64,000 nucleotides of DNA. It comes from Mycobacterium sp. Aquia_216. GTDB taxonomy: Bacteria > Actinomycetota > Actinomycetes > Mycobacteriales > Mycobacteriaceae. Below the pieces are notes generated by a model that saw only the letters and a list, made by a program, of their open reading frames with translations, had not been told where the DNA came from and searched no databases. Made by a program: the position numbers and the translations under genes. Below, one piece after another: positions 36,778-45,468 of this stretch. Every line of letters starts with the position of its first letter. The first letter of the stretch is position 1. The DNA is taken from NCBI RefSeq assembly GCF_026723865.1, contig NZ_CP113529.1, positions 4,340,001-4,404,000 of the forward strand, given 5' to 3'.

Positions 36778-37029
36778 ATGGCAACTGACGACCACCCGGT
36801 TGACCAGGAATTACCGGCGGGCCATGTCGCTTGGGCAGGATTGCCCATCAACCTCGATTACGCCTTCTCCCAGGCACAGCGCGACAAGGTCTACGCGCAG
36901 CACCTGATCCGGAAGCGCTGGTGCTCGCTGCGCGCGCACTCGAACGATGGCGACGGTGCGGCCGTTGACCCCGATACGGGTCAAATCCATGTTGAGTGGC
37001 TGAGCGACGACCGACGCCACGCCGGGTAG
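36778..37029 (+). CDS. Small ORF resembling a piece of the nitrate reductase flavoprotein domain, 83 aa
   Basis: ATG at 36778 with GAAGGGG upstream. Residues 25-47 (LDYAFSQAQRDKVYAQHLIRKR) match [22 protein letters not shown] of the preceding 1411-aa protein, and the DNA is similarly close, so this piece was copied from it. The remainder is acidic and unrecognised. Together with the duplicated promoter element it may be what is left of a tandem duplication, or a small protein with its own job. Expression is plausible but unproven. Confidence 0.5.
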   Translation: MATDDHPVDQELPAGHVAWAGLPINLDYAFSQAQRDKVYAQHLIRKRWCSLRAHSNDGDGAAVDPDTGQIHVEWLSDDRRHAG

Positions 37030-37197
37030 CGCCCACCCGACCCGCTGGTCGCGATCGACATCCGCGCTACAAACGGTGGATACCGTGCTGCAGTGGTTGT
37101 CAACGCGGGCATGTCGGCGGCGTTCGCCGACTCACGCACACCGACCGGTGGGCACGTAGCGTCAGGGAAACACCACCTCCGTGGACGGGCGCAAAAC

Positions 37198-38550
37198 GTG
37201 TTGGATGTATCGATTATCGAGACCTCCGGGTTGGGTGATCGCAGCTATTTGGTGAGCGACGGTGAAGTGGCGGTCGCCATCGACCCGCAGCGCGACATCG
37301 ATCGGGTGCTCGAGCTAGCCGGCGACCTGCGAATCACGCACGTGCTCGAGACGCATATCCACAACGATTACGTCACCGGCGGGCTGGCGCTTTCCGACGC
37401 GGTCGGGGCCGAATACGTGATTCCCTCAGGAGAAGACGTCGAGTTTTCCTGCCGCGCCGTCGGCGATGGCGACCGCATCGACAGCGGCGCAATCCATTTG
37501 GAAGTGCTACTCACGCCGGGGCACACCCACCATCACGTCAGCTACGTCCTCCGCGAGGAGTCCGGCGACACCGTCGGGGTTTTCACCGGAGGGTCGATGC
37601 TCTTCGGCAGCACAGGAAGAACCGATCTGCTCGGCGCCGAGCACGCCGAGGAATTGACTCGGCTGCAATACCATTCGGTCCGACGCCTCGCCGACGAGCT
37701 GCCCGCGGCGACACCGGTCTACCCAACCCACGGCTTCGGCAGCTTCTGCTCCGCCGCACCCACCGACGGTGACGACTCCACCATCGGAGACCAACGCCGC
37801 AGAAACCCCGCGTTGACTCAAGGCGAGCAGGACTACGTTGACGAGCTTCTCGACGGGCTGGCCGCCTTCCCGGCGTACTACGCGCATATGGGTGTGATCA
37901 ACCGGAACGGTCCCACGGCTGCGGATCTGTCGCCGCCTGCGCCGGTCGACCCGAGCGAGCTGCGCAGGCGGATCGACGCCGGCGAATGGGTGGTCGACCT
38001 ACGCAACCGAACCGCCTTCGCGGCCGGACATCTTTCCGGCACATACGGATTCGAGCTGTCCGGTTCCTTCGTCAACTACCTCGGCTGGCTCTACGCCTGG
38101 GGCGCGCCGCTGACCTTGATCGGCGACGACACGAAGCAGATCGCCGACGCGCAACGTCAGCTTTCCCGCATCGGCGTTGAGCGCCTCACCGGCAGCGCCA
38201 GCGGTGACATCCGCGAGCTGGCCGATGGTGAGGCACTGCGTAGTTACCGGGTGGCCGACTTCGGAGAACTTGCCGCTGTACTCGGCGACGGCGCGGTGAT
38301 CGTGCTCGACGTCCGCCAGCCCGGGGAATTCGACGGTGGTCACGTGCGCGGTGCGATCAACGTCGCGTTGCACGAATTGGCCGAACGCCTCGACGAAATT
38401 CCCGCCGACCCCGAGCTGTGGATCCACTGCGCAAGCGGCTACCGCGCGTCGATCGCTGCTGCGCTGCTCGACCGGCACGATCGCCGCGTCGTGCTGATCG
38501 ACGACAGCTATGACAACGCCGAAAAGCTGGAGATCACCACGGCGACGTGA
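37198..38550 (+). CDS. Persulfide dioxygenase-like metallo-beta-lactamase with rhodanese domains
   Basis: About 450 aa. The N-terminal MBL domain has THIHNDYVTGG and TPGHTHHHVSYV with iron ligands as in ETHE1-type persulfide dioxygenases. Two rhodanese-like domains follow: the first (VVDLRNRTAFAAGHL) has no catalytic Cys, the second ends in WIHCASGYRAS with an active-site loop. It would oxidise glutathione- or mycothiol-type persulfides to sulfite and handle sulfane sulfur. GTG at 37198 puts the start just before VSIIETSGLGDRSYLV; no clear ribosome site is seen. Confidence 0.8.
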   Translation: MLDVSIIETSGLGDRSYLVSDGEVAVAIDPQRDIDRVLELAGDLRITHVLETHIHNDYVTGGLALSDAVGAEYVIPSGEDVEFSCRAVGDGDRIDSGAIHLEVLLTPGHTHHHVSYVLREESGDTVGVFTGGSMLFGSTGRTDLLGAEHAEELTRLQYHSVRRLADELPAATPVYPTHGFGSFCSAAPTDGDDSTIGDQRRRNPALTQGEQDYVDELLDGLAAFPAYYAHMGVINRNGPTAADLSPPAPVDPSELRRRIDAGEWVVDLRNRTAFAAGHLSGTYGFELSGSFVNYLGWLYAWGAPLTLIGDDTKQIADAQRQLSRIGVERLTGSASGDIRELADGEALRSYRVADFGELAAVLGDGAVIVLDVRQPGEFDGGHVRGAINVALHELAERLDEIPADPELWIHCASGYRASIAAALLDRHDRRVVLIDDSYDNAEKLEITTAT

Positions 38551-38669
38551 CCGGCACGGCATTCCGCGGAGCCGAACGCCTCGCCGAAAATCACTGTGAA
38601 CATAAATCTGTGGTTTTCCGCCGCCGCGGGTAGTGAATACTCACTGCCACCTCACATTGGGAGCCAATA

Positions 38670-39248
38670 ATGAGCGCACCGACCGCCGACGTCATCACCT
38701 CGCCAGAGCTTCACACGTTGCTGGAGTCGTCCACGGCTCCGCGCGTCGTCGATGTACGCACCCCCGCCGAATTCGAAACCTCGCATATCGCCGGGTCTTA
38801 CAACGTTCCGCTCGATGTGCTGGAAGAGCACGGTCCCGAAATCGCTCAGCGGCTCGACGGCGATCACGATGTCGTGTTGCTATGCCGTTCGGGTCAACGC
38901 TCGACCAAGGCTCAAACGCTGCTGCGCAACGCCGGACTGACCACCGGGCGCGTTCTCGAAAACGGAATCACCGACTGGGAGGGGCGAGGGTTCGCGGTCG
39001 ACCGCGGCGCGCAACGATGGGACCTCGAACGTCAGGTGCGTCTGGTGGCGGGATCGATCGTGCTTTCGTCCGTTCTCGGCAGCGTCGCCGTCCCGCGACT
39101 CAAATGGCTGGCCGCAGCAATCGGTGCGGGTCTGACTTATGCCGCGGTATCCAACACCTGCGCGATGGGAACTGCGCTCTCCAAATTGCCGTACAACCGC
39201 GGCGCCACGTCGGATGCCGAGACGATCCTGTCTCAACTTGGTGAGTAA
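38670..39248 (+). CDS. Rhodanese with C-terminal membrane helices
   Basis: 192 aa. Rhodanese domain (about 10-105) with VVDVRTPAEFETSHIAGSYNVPL and active-site CRSGQRS, followed by DLERQVRLVAGSIVLSS and two hydrophobic helices of the DUF2892 type. It probably moves sulfane sulfur at the membrane. It follows the persulfide dioxygenase gene by 119 bp, so co-expression is plausible. Confidence 0.85.
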   Translation: MSAPTADVITSPELHTLLESSTAPRVVDVRTPAEFETSHIAGSYNVPLDVLEEHGPEIAQRLDGDHDVVLLCRSGQRSTKAQTLLRNAGLTTGRVLENGITDWEGRGFAVDRGAQRWDLERQVRLVAGSIVLSSVLGSVAVPRLKWLAAAIGAGLTYAAVSNTCAMGTALSKLPYNRGATSDAETILSQLGE

Positions 39249-39357
39249 CACGGCGGCTGAAACGGGCACATGAGCCCTTCAGGTGTTCTTCAGGGTGCGT
39301 TCACCTTGATCAGCGCTACCGTGACTGCATGCGCCACGTCATCGGACGGAGGGTGCG

Positions 39358-41004
39358 ATGAGCGACGCTCACACACCCCGGATCCCCCTCGCGATGTCCT
39401 CGCCGAGCCTCAACCGCGGAGTCGGCTTCACCCATGAACAGCGGCAGCGGCTGGGGCTGACCGGGCGGCTGCCGTCGGCCGTTCTCACCCTCGAACAGCA
39501 AGCCGACCGGGTGTGGCATCAACTGCAAAGCCTGGCGACCGATTTGGGCCGTAACTTACTCCTCGAGCAACTGCACTACCGCCACGAACTGCTGTACTAC
39601 AAGGTGCTCACCGACCATCTGCCCGAACTCATGCCAGTGGTCTACACGCCCACCGTCGGAGAGGCCATCCAACGCTTCTCCGACGAATACCGTGGGCAAC
39701 GGGGGCTGTTCCTGAGCATCGATGAACCCGATGAGATCGAAGAAGCCTTCGAAACGTTCGGACTGGGACCCGATGACGTCGACCTGATTGTCTGCACCGA
39801 CGCCGAAGCCATCCTGGGTATCGGTGACTGGGGCGTGGGCGGCATCCAGATCGCGGTAGGCAAGTTGGCGCTTTACACCGCCGGCGGCGGCATCGATCCG
39901 CGCCGCTGCATCGCGGTGTCACTCGACGTCGGCACCGACAACGAACAGCTGCTGCAGGACCCCTACTACCTGGGCAACCGCCATGCCCGGCGTCGCGGCG
40001 AGGACTACGATGCTTTCATCCAGCGCTACATCGAAACCGCCCACCGGCTGTTCCCCCGCGCAATACTGCATTTCGAGGACTTCGGGCCCATCAACGCACG
40101 CAAGATCCTGCAGATCTACGGCGACGACTACTGCATTTTCAACGACGACATCCAGGGCACCGGCGCGGTGGTGGTGGCCGCCGTGTACGGCGGATGTCAT
40201 GTCACCGGCGTCCCGCTGCGCGACCAGAAGGTGATCGTGTTCGGCGCCGGGACCGCCGGCATCGGCGTCGCCGATCAGATTCGAGACGCGATGGTCGCCG
40301 ACGGCGCCACCGTCGACGACGCCAGATCGCAGATATGGCCGATCGACAGGCAAGGCCTGCTGTTCGACGACATGGACGACCTGCGGGCATTCCAGGTGCC
40401 GTACGCGAAGAACCGCGACCGACTGGGGGTGGCCGCCGCCGACCGGGTGGGGTTGGTGGATGCGATCAAGCTCGCGTCACCGACCATTCTGTTGGGCTCC
40501 TCGGCCGTATTCGGCGCCTTCACCCAAGAGGTCGTCGAAGCGATGACCGCATCCTGCGAACGGCCGATGATCTTCCCGCTGTCCAATCCGACCTCACGCA
40601 TGGAAGCCATGCCGGCCGACCTGCTGGGCTGGTCGCACGGCAAGGCGCTGATCACTACCGGTACTCCCGTCGCTCCCGTCGCCTACGACGGGACCACCTA
40701 CATCATCGGCCAGGCCAACAACGCGCTGGCCTTCCCGGGAATCGGACTGGGTACCATCGTCGCACGGGCCAAGTCGGTCACCCCGGGGATGCTGCAAGCC
40801 GCGGCGAAAGCCATTGTGCGGCACGCGAGCCCGGAAGATACCGGAGACTCGCTGTTGCCGGATGTGCAGAACCTGCACGAGATCTCGACGACGGTCGCCG
40901 AAGCCGTCTATTACGCTGCCGTCGAAGACGGCGCAGCCAGCACGAGCCATGACGATGTCGCGCAAGCCGTGGCCGACACGTTGTGGGCGCCTGTCTACGA
41001 CTAA
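39358..41004 (+). CDS. mez: Malic enzyme
   Basis: 548 aa, the usual length of the large NAD(P) malic enzymes. Oxidative decarboxylation of malate to pyruvate. Visible features: YYKVLTDHLPELMPVVYTPTVGEA, metal-binding FEDFGPINARKIL and FNDDIQGTG, and the dinucleotide motif VFGAGTAGIG. ATG at 39358 preceded by GGAGGG. Converges with the CAP-domain gene. Counterpart of Rv2332 from memory. Confidence 0.9.
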   Translation: MSDAHTPRIPLAMSSPSLNRGVGFTHEQRQRLGLTGRLPSAVLTLEQQADRVWHQLQSLATDLGRNLLLEQLHYRHELLYYKVLTDHLPELMPVVYTPTVGEAIQRFSDEYRGQRGLFLSIDEPDEIEEAFETFGLGPDDVDLIVCTDAEAILGIGDWGVGGIQIAVGKLALYTAGGGIDPRRCIAVSLDVGTDNEQLLQDPYYLGNRHARRRGEDYDAFIQRYIETAHRLFPRAILHFEDFGPINARKILQIYGDDYCIFNDDIQGTGAVVVAAVYGGCHVTGVPLRDQKVIVFGAGTAGIGVADQIRDAMVADGATVDDARSQIWPIDRQGLLFDDMDDLRAFQVPYAKNRDRLGVAAADRVGLVDAIKLASPTILLGSSAVFGAFTQEVVEAMTASCERPMIFPLSNPTSRMEAMPADLLGWSHGKALITTGTPVAPVAYDGTTYIIGQANNALAFPGIGLGTIVARAKSVTPGMLQAAAKAIVRHASPEDTGDSLLPDVQNLHEISTTVAEAVYYAAVEDGAASTSHDDVAQAVADTLWAPVYD

Positions 41005-41010
41005 TCGGGT

Positions 41011-41517
41011 CTATCGCAAGGGCGGGGTCGGTTGCCCGTACACGGCCACCACGACGGTGCGGTCCAGGCTGTTGTCCGACCACACCCCGATGTTGTTGTT
41101 GGCGCAGTCGCGAATGATCGCCATGTCGTCGGGGTTGGAGTACCACTGGTTGACCAGCTCCAGGCTGCTGATGGCAATGGCCGGATTGATCGCCACCGTC
41201 TCTGCGGCTCTGCCGCGGAAGCCGGCGGCGTTGGCGCGGTCTTGCGGTGTGGATCCGTCGGATCCGATGTCGTCATTGATATTTCGGTTGTTGATCATAT
41301 CGTCGGCGTGCCATTGGGCAGCCAGCGTGAGCGCATTGTTTCTGATCACGTCATTCGTGCAGCCCGCCTGGTGCTGCAGGGTGTACACGGCGGAGACGAC
41401 GGCACTGTTGAGCCGCTTGTTGTCGGCATGAGCGGCCGGCACCGCGAATGCTCCTGCCGCCGTGAGCAATACAGCGACGGGCAGTAGGCGAGCACCGCGG
41501 CGCAGCCACACCGTCAT
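41011..41517 (-). CDS. Exported CAP (SCP-like) domain protein at the end of the mce operon
   Basis: 168 aa. Signal peptide with LLPVAVLLTAAGAFAVPAAHA, then a CAP-fold domain: AALTLAAQWHADDM region, PQDRANAAGFRG, ELVNQWYSNPDDMAIIRDCANNNIGVW, with two Cys. ATG at 41517 follows GAGGAGG and lies 14 bp from the preceding mas gene, so it belongs to the same transcript. CAP proteins bind lipids or sterols in other systems; such a role would suit an Mce lipid importer, but it is inference. Confidence 0.75.
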   Translation of the reverse strand: MTVWLRRGARLLPVAVLLTAAGAFAVPAAHADNKRLNSAVVSAVYTLQHQAGCTNDVIRNNALTLAAQWHADDMINNRNINDDIGSDGSTPQDRANAAGFRGRAAETVAINPAIAISSLELVNQWYSNPDDMAIIRDCANNNIGVWSDNSLDRTVVVAVYGQPTPPLR

Positions 41518-41531
41518 CTGACCTCCTCGAA

Positions 41532-42185
41532 TCACACCGGGTCGAAGCGCGAAACCAGCCATCGGCCATTGACCTTGTCCAGCGTCACCTTGATGACGGG
41601 CTGGGTATCGGTAGGCGTGCCGTCGCCGATGGTCACCGTCTGGTTGACATACAGCAGGGCCACCGCATGGTTGGCGGTCGCCGAAACCGAGGATGCCGCC
41701 GTCACTTTGGCCACTGACGAGATGTGCTTTTCTTTCGCACCCGGGATCACGACCTCGTGAATCAGCGCGGTGTAGGCGTCCTTGAACTCGCCGGTCAGCC
41801 GCTCACGCGCCGCGCCGAGGTCCTTGTCTGCCGAGTCCGCTTTATACGACAGCAAGGCGACGGTGTCTTCGCTTGCCGCCCGGACCGATTCGGTGCGGGC
41901 CACCGCAAGGTCGTCGGCCGACCCGACCACCCACCGGAAGTAACCCGCCCCCAGCGCTACCAGCAATGCGAGCGCCGGCAACACGCCATAGGCGAGCACC
42001 CGCGACCAGGCGATCGAACGCCTCCGGGTCTTGGGCTCGTCACCGGACGCCTCGGCGTTCTCGACGGCTTCCGACTCTTGTTGTGTCGCCTCGTCTTTAG
42101 CTTCGGCCTCAGGTGAGGACGCGTCAGCCGTGTCGGCGTCATCGGTCTTCACGGTGCCCTCGGCGTCTTCCTTGAGTGTCGTCAT
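41532..42185 (-). CDS. Mce-associated membrane protein (Mas), second
   Basis: 217 aa. Acidic, Ala/Glu-rich cytoplasmic N-terminus (about 1-58), one membrane helix (VLAYGVLPALALLVALGAGYF) and a periplasmic NTF2-like domain ending VNGRWLVSRFDPV. Mas proteins stabilise Mce complexes. Overlaps the preceding mas gene by 4 bp. Confidence 0.85.
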   Translation of the reverse strand: MTTLKEDAEGTVKTDDADTADASSPEAEAKDEATQQESEAVENAEASGDEPKTRRRSIAWSRVLAYGVLPALALLVALGAGYFRWVVGSADDLAVARTESVRAASEDTVALLSYKADSADKDLGAARERLTGEFKDAYTALIHEVVIPGAKEKHISSVAKVTAASSVSATANHAVALLYVNQTVTIGDGTPTDTQPVIKVTLDKVNGRWLVSRFDPV

Positions 42186-42859
42186 GGCACGAACACCACG
42201 TTCGACACCTTGGCGTCGTCGCCGACCGAGTGGACCTCAATCCGCATCCGCCATTCGCGCGGCGGTTCTTCGCCGCCCGCGGTCCGCGACTTCACCGCCA
42301 CCGCGACCAGGACTTGAGCGGAGTCGCCCCGCTGCGATTCCAGACCGGCGTCGGTGACCGTGCCCTCCGATTTCGACTGCGCCGCCTTGACGACCTCGAT
42401 GAACGGCTTGGCCCGCTGCTCGAAATCCTCACGGAAAGACCCGGTGGCCAGATCGAGGACCCGCTGCACGTCCGAATCGACCTCGGTGTAGTTGATGGTG
42501 GTGAGGTTCACCGCGCCCTGGCGAGCAACCGAGACGAATTGCTCGCGTTGCGCCTGCGCTTGATGCCTTTCGTATGCGGAGTATCCCAGCCAGCCAGCCA
42601 ATCCGGTCACCCCCGCCAAAATCACGGCGCCGGCTACCAATGCCGATCCCGTACTGGAAAGGCGCCGACGGGTAAACCGATGCCGCCAGCGAGCGAAGCG
42701 GCCTTCGGACTGGCCATTGCTCTCACCGGTCCCGTCCCTTTCCTCGGTCTCGTCGACCAGCGCCGCGTCGTCTTCGGCGTCGTCGTAGTCCTCGGTGTCG
42801 GCATCCGTTGGCTCAGCGACCTTTTCGTCGGCGTCGGCGGTATCGGGCTCGTCGGCCAT
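42182..42859 (-). CDS. Mce-associated membrane protein (Mas), first
   Basis: 225 aa with the same plan as its neighbour: very acidic Asp/Glu-rich tail (1-52), membrane helix near 75-95 and an outer domain with VNLTTINYTEVDSDVQRVLDLATGSFREDFE, the conserved Mas signature. It starts 9 bp after the mceF stop. Confidence 0.85.
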   Translation of the reverse strand: MADEPDTADADEKVAEPTDADTEDYDDAEDDAALVDETEERDGTGESNGQSEGRFARWRHRFTRRRLSSTGSALVAGAVILAGVTGLAGWLGYSAYERHQAQAQREQFVSVARQGAVNLTTINYTEVDSDVQRVLDLATGSFREDFEQRAKPFIEVVKAAQSKSEGTVTDAGLESQRGDSAQVLVAVAVKSRTAGGEEPPREWRMRIEVHSVGDDAKVSNVVFVP

Positions 42860-42868
42860 GTTTCTCCT

Positions 42869-44344
42869 TTATCCCTGCCCTGGCGGCACGAGAAGCGACT
42901 GCCAGTTTTTGGCACGCGGGTGCGCCAAGTCGGACTCGGTGTAACGCTTTCCGTCGGGACCTATGTAGTCACCGGTGGCCGGGTCGTAGGTGGTCACGGA
43001 AAGCGGCGGGGTTGACGGTGCCGTGCCCCGCGGGGGTGGCAGTCGCGGATCCTGTCCCGGCGGATACTGCGGCACACCTTGGCCACTGGTGGTGGCGTTC
43101 GGGTCGCCCTTCCAGTTGTAGCCCTCGTTGAGCGGCACGTACTCCTCGTCGCTATCGCACAGCTCGACGGTGGGGGCACGCTTCCATGGCTTGGTCTCAC
43201 ACGGAATGTTGCGCGCCCCCCGCACATTGAACTCGGAATCCTGCGGAACCCGGCAATAGAGGTCGGCTGCCGGTCGATCTGGGGCATCCACGCTGGCTGG
43301 TGAGCGGCGCTGAGTGGGCGGCAGAAATCCGGTTGAGCATGGCGGCGGAAGGTTCAGGTTGAGGTTGAAATCCAGGAAAAATCCGCGATACTCCTGTTTG
43401 GTGTTCAAGTTCGGCACCAAAGCCGCCGCCATCACCGCTATACCCTGCGGGAATAACACCAGGAGCTGTTCGATGTCGTGGCGGTAGACGACGGCGATGT
43501 CACCGAGGCTCACCAGGTTGGCGAACAACACCGGCAACGCCGGCGACACCCGGTCCAACAGCGCGCGACCTTCCTCAATCCCGGAAGTCCCCTGCGTCAG
43601 CAGATCTCGCACCGCCGCATCCTGTGCCTTGAACTGCGCCATCAGCGCCGCCGTTCGACTGGCCCACGTGGCGATCGCATCCGACGTCTGCACCTGGGAG
43701 TTCAGCACTGCCGGGGACTGGTCAATCAAGGTGGCCAGCGGATCGACGGTTTGACCTCCGGCGATGGCCAATGCGGTTGATCCATCGACGATCCGAGACA
43801 GCTCGGGGCCAAGGCCCCCGACCGCCCGATTGGTCTCGTCGATCACCGTGTGCAAGTTGTCCCGCGGAATCGCTTGCAACGCACGGTTAGTCAGGTCGAG
43901 CAGGTGACCGATGTCGACAGGAACGTCGACATGACCGGCTGGAATGATGTCGCCAGCCCGCAGCGGTCGGGACTGTCCACCGTCCTTACCGGGCTGCGGG
44001 GTCAGTTCGATGTATTGCTCACCGATCGCCGAGCGGCTGTGCACCGAAGCCTGAACCTCGAAGGGCACCTTCACTCCGGACCTCATGGCGAGCACCGCGC
44101 GCACCCCGGTCGCCGTGACGTCGACCGACTTGACCTGGCCCACATCGGTACCGCGATAGGTGACGACCGAGGTCTGGTAAAGGCCGCCCGACTGCGGCAG
44201 GTCGACCGTGACGTTGTACTCCCCGACCCCGAACAACGTCTCGGGTAGTTTCATGAAGTTGAATGCCATTGCGCCACAAGAAACTACGGTCACCAGCGTC
44301 AAAATGGCCAATTGGATCCAGGTCCGGCGATTGAGGCGCAGCAT
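42869..44344 (-). CDS. Mce family protein, F subunit
   Basis: 491 aa. One N-terminal membrane helix, the MCE domain (about 35-115; YNVTVDLPQSGGLYQTSVVTYRGTDVGQVKSV), a long helical region that forms the tunnel, and a Pro-rich tail of about 110 residues. Start overlaps the mceE stop as TGATG. Sixth subunit of the heterohexameric lipid-transport needle. Confidence 0.9.
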   Translation of the reverse strand: MLRLNRRTWIQLAILTLVTVVSCGAMAFNFMKLPETLFGVGEYNVTVDLPQSGGLYQTSVVTYRGTDVGQVKSVDVTATGVRAVLAMRSGVKVPFEVQASVHSRSAIGEQYIELTPQPGKDGGQSRPLRAGDIIPAGHVDVPVDIGHLLDLTNRALQAIPRDNLHTVIDETNRAVGGLGPELSRIVDGSTALAIAGGQTVDPLATLIDQSPAVLNSQVQTSDAIATWASRTAALMAQFKAQDAAVRDLLTQGTSGIEEGRALLDRVSPALPVLFANLVSLGDIAVVYRHDIEQLLVLFPQGIAVMAAALVPNLNTKQEYRGFFLDFNLNLNLPPPCSTGFLPPTQRRSPASVDAPDRPAADLYCRVPQDSEFNVRGARNIPCETKPWKRAPTVELCDSDEEYVPLNEGYNWKGDPNATTSGQGVPQYPPGQDPRLPPPRGTAPSTPPLSVTTYDPATGDYIGPDGKRYTESDLAHPRAKNWQSLLVPPGQG

Positions 44345-45468
44345 CAGTACCCCCCGAAGTGATACGGGTAGGTCAGCGGGTTACCGCCGGTAACGGGACT
44401 GGGCTGCATGCCGATGGTGCGACCCCAGTACATTTCGAGTTGGGTGAGGTTACCTTCCCAGCGCGAACCAGTGAATAGCCCAGTGTCTATGCGGCTCAGC
44501 GTCAAATCGACGATCATCGTGAGGTTCGCGTAGTCGCCGCGAAACCAGTTGGTGACTGTGGATGTCGGCCACGGGTAGGTCGCCAAGCCGTCCAGACCCT
44601 TGGTGAGTGCCGGCCCCGCGTCGGCGAGTGACCGCAGCACCGGCGCGATATTGCGCAGATTGTTGACCAAAGATTCCTTGCTCTGGTGGATGGTGTCGGC
44701 CGCGATCGCGCTGAACTTACCGACCTGATCGATCGCATCGGCGATCTTCGTGCGCTCTTTGGCCAGTACGTCCAGCGCTTTGGGCACGGTCATCAGCGCC
44801 TTGTCGACTACCGGATCTTTGGCGGCCACCTGCCCCGCCAGGGCGTTGAGATTCTCGGCGGCGGCGATGATGTCGTCGGTCTGGTCGTTGGTGCGGGCGA
44901 TGAATTCATCCAGCTGGCTCAGCAGGCTGCGCATGTCGTTTTCACGCCCCGCGAATGCCTTGGCGACGGCTTGGTTGATTTCCTGCAGCTGCCCAATTCC
45001 CCCGCCGTTGAGCAGGATCGACACCGATGCCAATGTCTGCTCGGTGCTGGGATACAAGCTCGCGCGGCTTAAAGGGATGACAGATCCGTTCTTGAGTTGG
45101 CCGACGGGCGGCTCATCCTTGGGCGGCGTGAGCTCGATGTGCATCGAACCCAGCAGGCTGGTCTGGCCGAGCTTGGCGGTCGAATTGGCCGGCAAGCGGA
45201 CATCGCCGTTGATGCGCATCGTGACCAGCGCATGCCAATCTTGCAGCTCAATGTTGGTGACATTGCCGACGTTGACATCGTTGACCCGGACCCGGGTGTT
45301 TTGCTGAATCGTCACGACATCGGGCATTTGCGCCTGGATCGTGTACGCACCCGGCCCGCCACCGGAAGTACCGGGCAGCGTGAACGAATTCAGGCCGCGC
45401 CATCCGCCGCACGCCGAAAGTGCGGCGACGCAGGCCATTCCCAACACTGCGGCTATCGCGCGTCTCAT
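44344..45468 (-). CDS. Mce family lipoprotein, E subunit (LprK type)
   Basis: 374 aa. Signal peptide with lipobox LSAC at Cys 20, as expected for the E subunit, which is the only lipoprotein of the six. MCE domain about 40-120 (VVTIQQNTRVRVNDVNVGNVTNIEL) and helical tail. ATGA overlap with mceD. Confidence 0.9.
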   Translation of the reverse strand: MRRAIAAVLGMACVAALSACGGWRGLNSFTLPGTSGGGPGAYTIQAQMPDVVTIQQNTRVRVNDVNVGNVTNIELQDWHALVTMRINGDVRLPANSTAKLGQTSLLGSMHIELTPPKDEPPVGQLKNGSVIPLSRASLYPSTEQTLASVSILLNGGGIGQLQEINQAVAKAFAGRENDMRSLLSQLDEFIARTNDQTDDIIAAAENLNALAGQVAAKDPVVDKALMTVPKALDVLAKERTKIADAIDQVGKFSAIAADTIHQSKESLVNNLRNIAPVLRSLADAGPALTKGLDGLATYPWPTSTVTNWFRGDYANLTMIVDLTLSRIDTGLFTGSRWEGNLTQLEMYWGRTIGMQPSPVTGGNPLTYPYHFGGY

